Origin: Candidatus Woesearchaeota archaeon
GTDB taxonomy: Archaea > Nanobdellota > Nanobdellia > Woesearchaeales > PXDW01
Reading direction: 5' to 3'
NCBI GenBank assembly: GCA_003564925.1
Contig: PXDW01000059.1
Span: forward strand, 1-7,789
DNA length: 7,789 bases
The stretch's first letter is position 1. Each line of letters starts with the position of its first letter. Under the pieces are notes generated by a model, which saw only the letters and a program-made list of their open reading frames with translations, made no database searches and had not been told where the DNA came from. Shown piece after piece: positions 1-6,566 of the stretch. Position numbers and translations under genes: made by a program.

Positions 1-1786
1 AATATTTTTTTGATTCTAGTATCGATCTGATATTGTTTTCAGCCCACTGCTTGACTTGAAATTTTTCTTTGACATAATTTATTAATCTATCAGAAATTTT
101 ATAATTATTCTCTATGGCGTATGTTATTTTATTAGATGATGTTCTTGAATTCTGTGGATTTATGTATACAATTCCATCTTTCCTTGTAAAATCCTTATCT
201 TTTAATGTATAAGAAGCTCCACAATTGCCTAAAACTAATATTCCTCTGTCTTCTTTTTTTTTAAAATTCTGTGATAATATATATTCTAAAGCAACGAGAT
301 TAAATCCATCTGACACAGGTGTTACAAGCATGACATCACATTCTCTCATGAACAAATAGTTTTGAGGCTGAGGTATTCCTTCACCAAGATGCAATATGGG
401 CATTTCCTTATATTGTTTATTGATTTTTCGCACATCTCTTATAAAATTATTAGAATGTTTTTTATAATCATCATTATCTAATCTGCTTGGAGAAGTAATC
501 TGGATAAGTTTTGAGTTTTTTCCAACCTTTTTTAATTCCTTGTAAACATTTTTGTATATTTGAACTCTTTCAGGCAGGCCTTTTGTATAATCATTTCTTT
601 CCAATCCGCCAAAAATTATTTTTTCATCTTTTTTGAAATTATTGATTAAATCTAATAAATTGATTTCATCGATCTCATGATTTAATTTCTTTTCTGGCTT
701 TACTTCAGAAAGTATTTTTTCAACATCAAGTCCAATGGGATAATGTCCAACCCTAGTAATTGCCTTTTTATCTCTTAGATTTATTTTATAAAAGCCATTG
801 CCTTCATCATGTATTTTTGCCGGAAAGAACCTCTTAACTGCTTTTACAAAGTTCTTTACATATTCTTCTGTATGAAATCCTATAAAATCATTTCCTAACA
901 TACCCCTAGTAAGCTTCTTTAAGCTTTCTTCAATTGTTTTATCCTCGTTTCTGTAATCATTCATTTTTGTTTCTTTATCGTCTATAAGCAGATTGTTTAT
1001 AGAATCTAAATCAAAGAAAGGGGTATGGATAAACTGGCCTATATGTATTCTATCTTCTTGTATTTTATCTTTTTCTTCTTTTGAAGAAATATTGTGTTTT
1101 CTTATTACATCCTTAAGCATCTCAGACACTCTAAGCAGATGATAGTCCTGTATCCATATCACTTTATTTTTATTTTTGTATGATTCTCTGTTTCTTAATA
1201 ATTCAGTATATAAATAATCAGCAAACCTAAGATTAACTGCTGCATACTGAAGACCATCATTATTATCTATTTCAATCCTTGGAAAACCATATTTTGATTT
1301 TATTTCATTGTCTCCTTTTCTGTATTTCTTAAATAAACCTTCTTTGGTTTGGTGCATAAGATTCCATATAGGTCCATTACAAAAATTGTCATAATATCTT
1401 TCTTTAGGATTTTCTCCTAAAGTTATACAATGCATTAGAAAATCATATTCTTTATAGGTGAAATGAATTTTTTCATTATTAATTCTTATGTTTGGAAAAT
1501 CTCCTGAATCTTTTTTATTTATCTTTTCAAATAAATAATTATAATAGCCTTTATTAATTAAGAAATCCACATCATCCATAGAAGCGCTTATCCATGTGGG
1601 TATTTTTCCGTTTTTCTTTAATAATCCTGCCATAGCCTGAACTAACCCGCCTTGACCAAAACTAATTTTAGGAAGTGGATTATCATTCTTTATATCTTCT
1701 TCTACTTCAGTTAGAAAATCAGAAGAAAATGAAAAAGGGCCTCTATTTGATGCTATTATTAACTCTATATCTGATATCTCAGTCAT
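1..1786 (-). CDS. otsA: Trehalose-6-phosphate synthase-like glycosyltransferase (GT20), 3' end outside window
   Basis: The minus strand reads open from the ATG at 1786-1784 to the left edge, giving 595 codons with no stop. GT20 enzymes transfer glucose from a nucleotide sugar to glucose-6-phosphate, making trehalose-6-phosphate, a precursor of a compatible solute. Family motifs appear in order: SNRGPF (residues 13-18), FGQGGL (43-48), YYDNFCNGPIW (131-141), IQDYHL (~212-217), HTPFF (254-258), YPIGLD, ERNDYTKGLPER (396-407), SPSR (R435) and SDGFNLVALEY (492-502). These match E. coli OtsA, including the counterparts of the phosphate-binding Tyr/Trp (Y132, W141), the Arg/Lys donor pair (R397, K402) and the late Glu (E501). 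The protein is longer than E. coli OtsA (~474 residues), mainly through insertions before R397. The visible end aligns near the OtsA C terminus, so little is probably missing, though a fused phosphatase domain cannot be excluded. Acceptor and product are inferred from the family; another GT20 product is possible. No Shine-Dalgarno sequence precedes the start, and a TATA box fits a leaderless mRNA. Confidence 0.9.
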   Translation of the reverse strand, partial: MTEISDIELIIASNRGPFSFSSDFLTEVEEDIKNDNPLPKISFGQGGLVQAMAGLLKKNGKIPTWISASMDDVDFLINKGYYNYLFEKINKKDSGDFPNIRINNEKIHFTYKEYDFLMHCITLGENPKERYYDNFCNGPIWNLMHQTKEGLFKKYRKGDNEIKSKYGFPRIEIDNNDGLQYAAVNLRFADYLYTELLRNRESYKNKNKVIWIQDYHLLRVSEMLKDVIRKHNISSKEEKDKIQEDRIHIGQFIHTPFFDLDSINNLLIDDKETKMNDYRNEDKTIEESLKKLTRGMLGNDFIGFHTEEYVKNFVKAVKRFFPAKIHDEGNGFYKINLRDKKAITRVGHYPIGLDVEKILSEVKPEKKLNHEIDEINLLDLINNFKKDEKIIFGGLERNDYTKGLPERVQIYKNVYKELKKVGKNSKLIQITSPSRLDNDDYKKHSNNFIRDVRKINKQYKEMPILHLGEGIPQPQNYLFMRECDVMLVTPVSDGFNLVALEYILSQNFKKKEDRGILVLGNCGASYTLKDKDFTRKDGIVYINPQNSRTSSNKITYAIENNYKISDRLINYVKEKFQVKQWAENNIRSILESKKY

Positions 1787-1806
1787 ATTTAGATTATAAA
1801 TCTTGA

Positions 1807-1823
1807 TTATATAAATCTTTCGT
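1807..1823 (-). promoter_or_regulatory. BRE/TATA promoter of the GT20 gene (leaderless)
   Basis: On the minus strand the sequence reads ACGAAAGATTTATATAA, a purine-rich BRE-like CGAAAGA followed by the TATA box TTTATATAA (1815-1807). The box centre (about 1811) lies 25 nt upstream of the ATG at 1786. Archaeal transcription starts about 25 nt downstream of the TATA centre, so it would begin at or within a few bases of the start codon. There is no Shine-Dalgarno sequence, which agrees with a leaderless transcript. Confidence 0.6.
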
Positions 1824-1847
1824 TTTTTAATTACTATTTGGTGATTA

Positions 1848-1873
1848 AATTATATATTGACTAGTATATAATT
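1848..1873. repeat. AT-rich inverted repeat between divergent promoters (possible operator)
   Basis: Two perfect 9-bp arms, AATTATATA (1848-1856) and TATATAATT (1865-1873), flank the 8-bp spacer TTGACTAG. The centre, near 1860, is almost exactly midway between the TATA boxes of the two divergent genes (about 1811 and 1899). The position suits a dimeric regulator acting on both promoters. The arms are pure A/T in an AT-rich region, so chance is a real alternative. Confidence 0.3.
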
Positions 1874-1893
1874 ACTACTCAAAAATAAAAAAC

Positions 1894-1903
1894 TTTAAAT
1901 ATA
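1894..1903 (+). promoter_or_regulatory. TATA box of the 4-TM membrane protein gene (leaderless)
   Basis: TTTAAATATA lies after an A-rich BRE-like stretch (AAAAAAC). Its centre is about 26 nt before the ATG at 1924, so transcription should start at or next to the start codon. The intervening sequence CCGACCTTCCTTTAATC has no Shine-Dalgarno motif, again fitting a leaderless mRNA. Confidence 0.6.
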
Positions 1904-1923
1904 AAACCGACCTTCCTTTAATC

Positions 1924-2613
1924 ATGAAAAACAGATACCTTGCTATTATGATGCTTTTCATAGCTAATCTTTTAGGATTGATTTACATACTTCCTAGATT
2001 AAGAACGCAACTATTCTTTTTGGAATTTTTAGCAATAGCATTTTTTATGCTTTTGTTTATGTTTACTTTATACGGATTTTTCTTTGATGTTCCAAACAAG
2101 TATATTATGAATTCTGTATTTTTTATTTTTGGGCTTATAAATACTATATTTCTCTATTTTAATATCAAAACTATAATGCTCGTATTTATGACTGCGGCAA
2201 ACGCTTTTGGATTTGTTATATGTATAAACAGTATTAGGCCAAGAAAAAGAAAGAAAAAAGATTATATTCATATTGAAGAACTAAAGCCAGAAGCTGGAAA
2301 AAGCGATGATGAAAAAATAATATCTGACATAAAAAAAGAATTAGAGGAATACAAAAGAAAAAAAGAAATAGAAGAAATAGAAAAAGAGGCAAAAATGCTT
2401 GCTAAAGCTGAAAAAAAGATTCAGAAAATAAAAAAAGATGTAAAGAAAAAATATTCTCCTGGAAAATTTGTCGCTTCAAAAAATGCGAATCTATACCATG
2501 CTCCAAAATGCGAATGGGCAAATAAAATAAAGCCTAATAACCGAACTTGGTTTAAAACAAAATCCGAAGCAAAGAAAAAAGGATATTATGCGCATTCTTG
2601 CCTTAAAAAATAG
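1924..2613 (+). CDS. Four-helix membrane protein with coiled coil and Ada-like metal-binding C-terminal domain
   Basis: The 229-residue protein has four predicted membrane helices (about 6-23, 30-54, 60-79 and 81-104). The very basic stretch RPRKRKKK (105-112) follows, which by the positive-inside rule puts the rest in the cytoplasm. Residues ~125-175 are Lys/Glu-rich heptad-like sequence, probably a coiled coil. The tail (181-229) has the pattern FVASKN...YHxxxC...IKPxNRxxF...S/TxxEAxxxGY...C. It resembles the small metal-binding domain related to the N terminus of Ada, found at the ends of many archaeal and bacterial proteins. Usual versions end in Cys-x-x-Cys; here the candidate ligands are H192, C196, H224 and C226, so metal binding is plausible but altered. 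The gene is divergent from the GT20 gene and probably transcribed without a leader. Its stop is one base from the stop of the convergent lspA. No precise function can be assigned; a sensor or scaffold is only a guess. Confidence 0.75.
   Translation: MKNRYLAIMMLFIANLLGLIYILPRLRTQLFFLEFLAIAFFMLLFMFTLYGFFFDVPNKYIMNSVFFIFGLINTIFLYFNIKTIMLVFMTAANAFGFVICINSIRPRKRKKKDYIHIEELKPEAGKSDDEKIISDIKKELEEYKRKKEIEEIEKEAKMLAKAEKKIQKIKKDVKKKYSPGKFVASKNANLYHAPKCEWANKIKPNNRTWFKTKSEAKKKGYYAHSCLKK
2572..2612 (-). terminator. Possible U-tract terminator of the lspA operon, inside the convergent gene
   Basis: Reading the minus strand past the lspA stop gives ATTTTTTAAGG (2612-2602) and then CCTTTTTTCTTTG (2583-2571). 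Archaeal termination commonly occurs at U-rich tracts without a hairpin. Both tracts are the antisense of Lys codons (AAA) at the end of the plus-strand gene, so they may simply reflect that coding sequence. There is no intergenic room for another terminator. Confidence 0.25.
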
Positions 2614-2614
2614 G

Positions 2615-3052
2615 TTATTTCTTTATTATGTGGACAGCAAGCAATATAACACCTATGGTCAGGCATGAATCTGCAATGTTGAATACAGGCCATATCCTGA
2701 AGTCAATAAAGTCAATAACAAATCTAAAAAATATTCTGTCGATAAGGTTTCCAATAACTCCGGCGAATAGCAATGATTTTGAAACTAAAGGCAACTTATC
2801 ATAATTATATAATAATACTCCGAGAATTATTACAGAAAACCATATCAGAATACTTACATTATTTTGAAAAATTCCAAAAGCTGCTCCTTTGTTCTGAACA
2901 TAGGAGATATGAAAAAAATTATTAATTATGCTTATAGATTGACCTCTTTCCATAAAAAGCCTTACAAGATATTTTGTCAACTGATCTAAAAAAATCAAGC
3001 CCAAGCTTAGAAATATGAAAATATAATCTTTCTTAGTTGTTTTTATTACCAT
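2615..3052 (-). CDS. lspA: Signal peptidase II (lipoprotein signal peptidase)
   Basis: LspA is a membrane aspartyl protease that cuts the signal peptide from prolipoproteins just before the lipid-modified cysteine. All family motifs are present: LDQLTK (22-27), NKGAAFG (54-60), GNLIDR (101-106), VIDF (112-115) and FNIADS (124-129). By comparison with Pseudomonas aeruginosa LspA (D124, D143), the catalytic pair should be D114 and D128. Four membrane helices are visible (about 10-30, 66-82, 88-106 and 126-143). At 145 residues it is shorter than typical bacterial LspA (~160-170), and the segment between the two catalytic Asp is about five residues shorter. The start overlaps the upstream gene by 7 nt (3046-3052), implying translational coupling; it is the last gene of the block. 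Signal peptidase II is routine in bacteria but patchy in archaea. No lipobox protein or lgt gene is present in the window, so its substrates are unknown. Confidence 0.95.
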   Translation of the reverse strand: MVIKTTKKDYIFIFLSLGLIFLDQLTKYLVRLFMERGQSISIINNFFHISYVQNKGAAFGIFQNNVSILIWFSVIILGVLLYNYDKLPLVSKSLLFAGVIGNLIDRIFFRFVIDFIDFRIWPVFNIADSCLTIGVILLAVHIIKK

Positions 3053-3465
3053 TTATATCTCTGTTCTTGTTCGGATTTAGCTAAATTCTCTAAATTACCC
3101 AATCTTTGACTTAGGTTATCAATAGCGGATTTTAAATAATCAAGTTTTGATGATATTAATTCAAGCTCTTTTTCAACAGTTGTATGGCTTTTATTAGGCT
3201 GCTGATATGAGTTCTGATGAAAAGAAGGATTAATGGAATTTGATTCTTCGTTGAAATCAGGCATACTGTATTTTTTCTGCTTCTCTGTTATTCCTGGAAA
3301 ATCATTTCCGGGGTTTAAAGAAGGAGTATCGGGAAGACCTTTATCTTCTGGAAATGAAGAGTCTAAAGGTGGAAGCTCTGCCATATTGTTTGAAGATTCT
3401 TCTCCTAAAGGGCCTGTAAGAGGCTTCTTTATAATATTTTTTTTTCCAAAACCTAAAAATGCCAT
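3046..3465 (-). CDS. Hypothetical protein: disordered N-terminal region plus C-terminal coiled coil
   Basis: The 139-residue protein begins with a short patch that may be membrane-associating or structured (MAFLGFGKKNIIKKP). A low-complexity stretch rich in Pro, Ser, Asn and Glu (~17-95) follows, then a strong heptad-repeat helix (~97-131, ELELISSKLDYLKSAIDNLS and onward) that should form a coiled coil. It has no signal peptide, membrane helix or cysteine, so it is probably cytoplasmic. Small proteins ending in a similar KLDxLxxxIxxLxQRLxNLE helix are, from memory, frequent among DPANN hypotheticals, but I cannot name a function. The gene starts 18 nt after the surface-protein stop and overlaps the lspA start by 7 nt. 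No clear Shine-Dalgarno motif precedes its ATG, so it may depend on coupling to the upstream gene. The sequence suggests an oligomerising adaptor, but this is inference. Confidence 0.7.
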   Translation of the reverse strand: MAFLGFGKKNIIKKPLTGPLGEESSNNMAELPPLDSSFPEDKGLPDTPSLNPGNDFPGITEKQKKYSMPDFNEESNSINPSFHQNSYQQPNKSHTTVEKELELISSKLDYLKSAIDNLSQRLGNLENLAKSEQEQRYKW

Positions 3466-3483
3466 TTTTATATCAAGCAGAGA

Positions 3484-5955
3484 TTATGAAAATATCCCCA
3501 AAAATGACCTCCATATTCTGATAAAAAAATTCTCTCTCCTTATAACTGGTCTCTCTGGAACTACCACTTCTTGAGTTGTTTCTTCTTTTATTATTTCTTT
3601 TTCAACCTCTTCAGATTCTTCCGGAATAGGAATCTCAGAAACTCTTATCCTAACAATATTTGAAACAGCCCTATATTCATTTCCAAGGTAATCATAATAA
3701 CCATAAACTCTTGGCAGTGTGTGTTGTCCGACTTCAAAAAGCCTAAGTGTATAAGTAATTGTTTCAGTCCTGCCTGAAGGAATGTTTTTTTCCCAGGACC
3801 TTGCACCATCAACTATTAAAACAGATGCGGATTCAGATCCAATATTTTCAACAATTATAGATATTTCAATTTCATCAGACTTTTTTATGTCATAATTGTC
3901 TGCTCTCTTTTCTATCATTATTGCGGGCCCCTGCAAATAAGTGCTTTGTACCTTTAATGTTAATGAGTCTGTAACTGAATTAATAATGCGGCCATCCATA
4001 TCTTGGTATGAAAAAGCAGAGGTGCCTACAACAAGATTATTATCAACTTTTTTTGGTCTTATTTGTTCTTTATTTATTATAACAATTTCTCCAGGATTTA
4101 AAGTATCTATTGAAAAATCATAATCATTTATTGTGTCTAGATTTTGGTTTTCGGTAAAGTAAAGCCTTAAATTTTTAACAGGCTCCTGTTCCTCATTTTT
4201 CACAGTATACCTAACATTGACTATCTCTCCGAGGAATATTGATCTTTCAGAAACTGTTTTTCCAATGTCTATTTTTAACCTTCTTGGAACTACCTTGATT
4301 TTAATCTCATTATTAAAAACATAATCCTGACCATCTTTTGTATAGCTTGCCTCTGTCGAGATATTGAAATAAGTATCATTAAGAACACGCGGAGCTATGA
4401 TTGTATAAGTATAGGCTGTAACAGTCTGGTCTCTTGATATATTGTCAATATGAGCTGTTGTTATCCCTCTATGAGTTAAGCCTCCGTGAAATATTTCCTC
4501 TACTTTTACATCATTAACTCTTACATTTCTTTCATTTTTAACTTGAACAGTTATTGTTGCTTCCCGATTCTCTTCAATCTGCAAATGGCTAGCAGTTTTG
4601 CTTATGACCAGCTTTTTTATTGGCTCGACAATTAAAACCCTTTCTATCGATTTAGAGCCCTTTTCTCCACCAGGAGTTTCATATGTTAAATTTCCAAAAA
4701 TCCTATAATTTTTTGTTGTATCCACATCTGGCATCCTTAAAGTAACAGAAGCTATCCTTGACCTTCCTTGTTGCCTTAATAAAGAAAGATTATATGTGTC
4801 ATAAGGGAACAAGTCTGTTCCGTTTAGCCTAAAAACAAGATTCTTTATCTCTGTATTATTATTTTCATTAAAAACAGAAAAATAAATCGTATTTTGTGTA
4901 TTTGCATCAAATCTTTCATTATTGGCTATATTACTTTCCAGAGTAACACCTTTATCCTCAACGTAAATATTGCTTTTTATATTGGCTATTTCATAGTTTT
5001 TTCTTTCAAATTCATAGTTCAGGTTTGTCAGAATCTCAGAATTCTTTGTTTTTATTCCTTTTATAACAAAATGAATTTTATGGCTTTTTTCCCCTTCTAT
5101 ATTTCCAAACCATCTGTAATGTTGTCCGTCTCTTAATATATTATTGGATGAAACAACTTCTAATCCATCGGGTATTCTTACTCTTAAATTATCTACTCTA
5201 ACACTTTCTTTGCCAAGATTAGTTATATTAATGTAAAAATTAGTTTTTTCACCAACTCCAATTCTTTCTTTATCAAAGGTTGTGTTAACCAATAAAAAAG
5301 AAGTTGAATAAAGTCTTATTGGGCTTGAATAATTAGTTATTGTCCTAAATCCATTATCATATTTTACAGAAGCGACAGTTGTAAAATCAACAGGTGCTGT
5401 TGTTGTTATTGTATATCTGCAAGAAATATAAGATTGCCTTGGAACTCTCCCTGTAAAAAAAACAGTGTTGTCTGTATTCTGGCATCCCGATGAAGTTATA
5501 ACATGAACGTTTCTGGGAAAAACATCAGAATAATAGATTTCTGCAGCATTAGCATCACCATTATTATATATAGTTAAAGTAAATTCTGCCTCTTCTCCAA
5601 CAACAAGAATATTATTATCTATTCTCCTATCTATCTCAAGTTTTGGAACCCTATAATACACATCCACATAAGCCTTATTAGATGGATTGCCTGGACCATC
5701 GAAAAAAGAATCGTTGAAACATATTCTTCTTTGCTCATCAAAATTTTTGCAGCTTTTAGAATCAAATGATACTACATTGCCATCAGCTCTTACTCCAAGA
5801 ACCTCTCCCTGAGAACTTAAAAAAAAATAAAATTCCTTATTGTCTAAAGTTATAGTGCTTCTGTCAGGCACCCAATCGCTAAAAACTAGATCCATTGCAG
5901 CATATGCTGATGGGATCATTAAGAACACTAATAATAAAATAAAATATTTTCGCAT
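3484..5955 (-). CDS. Large secreted cell-surface protein with six Ig-like (DUF11/COG1361-type) repeats
   Basis: The 823-residue protein starts with a signal peptide: basic MRK, a hydrophobic core (5-15) and the AxA-type site SAYA-A around residue 19. It has no Cys and so is not a lipoprotein. An N-terminal module (20-104) with C69 and C79 leads into six beta-rich repeats starting near 106, 218, 336, 447, 560 and 678. Each opens with a beta-strand such as LEIDRRID, LVISKTAS or IMIEKRAD, followed by a GE..xFTxxIxNxG-like strand typical of DUF11/CARDB/COG1361 archaeal surface domains. Eleven N-x-S/T sequons (such as N208, N224, N243, N378, N422, N531) fit archaeal N-glycosylation. C158 and C179 may form a disulfide in repeat 1. 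A Glu/Lys-rich linker (~775-806) precedes a short amphipathic tail, FFIRIWRSFLGIFS, too short and charged for an ordinary membrane helix. A strong Shine-Dalgarno sequence supports this start. It is probably an envelope or adhesion component; no catalytic motif is seen. Confidence 0.8.
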   Translation of the reverse strand: MRKYFILLLVFLMIPSAYAAMDLVFSDWVPDRSTITLDNKEFYFFLSSQGEVLGVRADGNVVSFDSKSCKNFDEQRRICFNDSFFDGPGNPSNKAYVDVYYRVPKLEIDRRIDNNILVVGEEAEFTLTIYNNGDANAAEIYYSDVFPRNVHVITSSGCQNTDNTVFFTGRVPRQSYISCRYTITTTAPVDFTTVASVKYDNGFRTITNYSSPIRLYSTSFLLVNTTFDKERIGVGEKTNFYINITNLGKESVRVDNLRVRIPDGLEVVSSNNILRDGQHYRWFGNIEGEKSHKIHFVIKGIKTKNSEILTNLNYEFERKNYEIANIKSNIYVEDKGVTLESNIANNERFDANTQNTIYFSVFNENNNTEIKNLVFRLNGTDLFPYDTYNLSLLRQQGRSRIASVTLRMPDVDTTKNYRIFGNLTYETPGGEKGSKSIERVLIVEPIKKLVISKTASHLQIEENREATITVQVKNERNVRVNDVKVEEIFHGGLTHRGITTAHIDNISRDQTVTAYTYTIIAPRVLNDTYFNISTEASYTKDGQDYVFNNEIKIKVVPRRLKIDIGKTVSERSIFLGEIVNVRYTVKNEEQEPVKNLRLYFTENQNLDTINDYDFSIDTLNPGEIVIINKEQIRPKKVDNNLVVGTSAFSYQDMDGRIINSVTDSLTLKVQSTYLQGPAIMIEKRADNYDIKKSDEIEISIIVENIGSESASVLIVDGARSWEKNIPSGRTETITYTLRLFEVGQHTLPRVYGYYDYLGNEYRAVSNIVRIRVSEIPIPEESEEVEKEIIKEETTQEVVVPERPVIRRENFFIRIWRSFLGIFS

Positions 5956-5956
5956 T

Positions 5957-6532
5957 TCAAATCCTCCTTATTATCGTATTAAAAATCCAGGATGGAAGCC
6001 TCTCTGATATTCTGAAAAGCAATGTTTTAGGATAAACTTCAATATTTCCTGATCTTAGCTCAGCCAATATAAAGGCATATGGCTTTTCTTTTATGTTTTC
6101 TTCAAGAAAAAAGGCAAATTCTTGGTTGCTTTTCTCTATATCATAAGCTGAGTTCTTAAAAATAAATAATTGAGTATGGTTCTGGATTATTTGTTTAAAA
6201 TTATCTTCTTTATACAAGATTGAGTATTCATCCAGCTTTGCCTCTAAAACGTAGTTTTGATCTTCAAAAGCAGACTTATTTATTGCCTTTATATTTATTC
6301 CAGCAACAATATCTGTATTGTCCTCTAATAAGAAAAGCTTTTCTCCTGCAAGACTTGTGCTTGTAAACCTATAAAGGTTGTCAATATAAAAAAGCGAGCC
6401 TAATAAAACCATTACCAATACTAAAATAATAGCTGAAGAAATAATTGCCTTTATTATATTTTTGACTAAAACAAAAATTAAAGCAATAGAAATTATCGCT
6501 ATAATTATAACAATTATAAAAGTTAAGTTCAT
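5957..6532 (-). CDS. Hypothetical protein with two N-terminal membrane helices
   Basis: The 191-residue protein has two closely spaced membrane helices (about 4-23 and 27-50), separated by a short turn containing Lys24 and Lys28. A soluble domain of about 140 residues follows (51-191), with the segment EKLFLLEDNTDIVAGI (64-79) and mixed alpha/beta-looking sequence. If the helices form a hairpin with the short basic loop in the cytoplasm, the soluble domain lies outside the cell, as expected for a partner of the secreted protein encoded next; this topology is inferred. I recall similar two-helix proteins with an LLED-like motif among Woesearchaeota/Pacearchaeota hypotheticals, without known function. 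A Shine-Dalgarno-like GAGGTG precedes the ATG. The stop lies one base before the start of the surface-protein gene and its last codons carry that gene's ribosome-binding site, so the two are almost certainly co-translated. Confidence 0.7.
   Translation of the reverse strand: MNLTFIIVIIIAIISIALIFVLVKNIIKAIISSAIILVLVMVLLGSLFYIDNLYRFTSTSLAGEKLFLLEDNTDIVAGINIKAINKSAFEDQNYVLEAKLDEYSILYKEDNFKQIIQNHTQLFIFKNSAYDIEKSNQEFAFFLEENIKEKPYAFILAELRSGNIEVYPKTLLFRISERLPSWIFNTIIRRI
5963..5969 (-). promoter_or_regulatory. Strong Shine-Dalgarno site for the surface-protein gene, inside the upstream gene
   Basis: The minus strand reads AAGGAGG (5969-5963), then ATTTGAA and the ATG at 5955, a 7-nt spacing. The motif is formed by the last Arg codons (AGG AGG) of the upstream gene, whose TGA stop is separated from this ATG by one base. 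This fixes the start and indicates that terminating ribosomes can reinitiate here. Confidence 0.75.
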
Positions 6533-6536
6533 AATG

Positions 6537-6542
6537 CACCTC
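6537..6542 (-). promoter_or_regulatory. Shine-Dalgarno site of the two-helix membrane protein gene
   Basis: GAGGTG on the minus strand ends 4 nt before the ATG at 6532 (GAGG to ATG spacing is 6 nt). It supports this start and shows that the operon's first gene has a leader, unlike the leaderless genes on the left of the window. Confidence 0.6.
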
Positions 6543-6566
6543 TTTAATAGATTTAGTATATAATGG

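Noticed and set aside
254..266. Possible frameshift at the 9-base A run (minus strand) in the GT20 gene
   Set aside because: Family motifs on both sides (SDGFNLVALEY before and ILVLGN after) are in the same frame, so the run is read through normally.
2068..2271. Minus-strand ORF of 67 codons
   Set aside because: It lies antisense inside the membrane-helix region of the 229-aa gene, which has a good promoter and domain structure; the small ORF has no recognisable features or start signal.
3233..3574. Plus-strand ORF of 113 codons
   Set aside because: It is antisense across the junction of the coiled-coil and surface-protein genes, with low-complexity composition that mirrors the Pro/Ser-rich coding strand.
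3941..4123. Plus-strand ORF of 60 codons
   Set aside because: It is antisense within repeat 6 of the surface protein and shows no promoter, ribosome-binding site or family pattern.
4894..5136. Plus-strand ORF of 80 codons
   Set aside because: It is antisense within repeats 3-4 of the surface protein; its hydrophobic look comes from the complement of a beta-rich AT-rich gene.
3484..5955. The surface protein as the LspA substrate
   Set aside because: Its signal peptide ends SAYA-A with no cysteine, so there is no lipobox.
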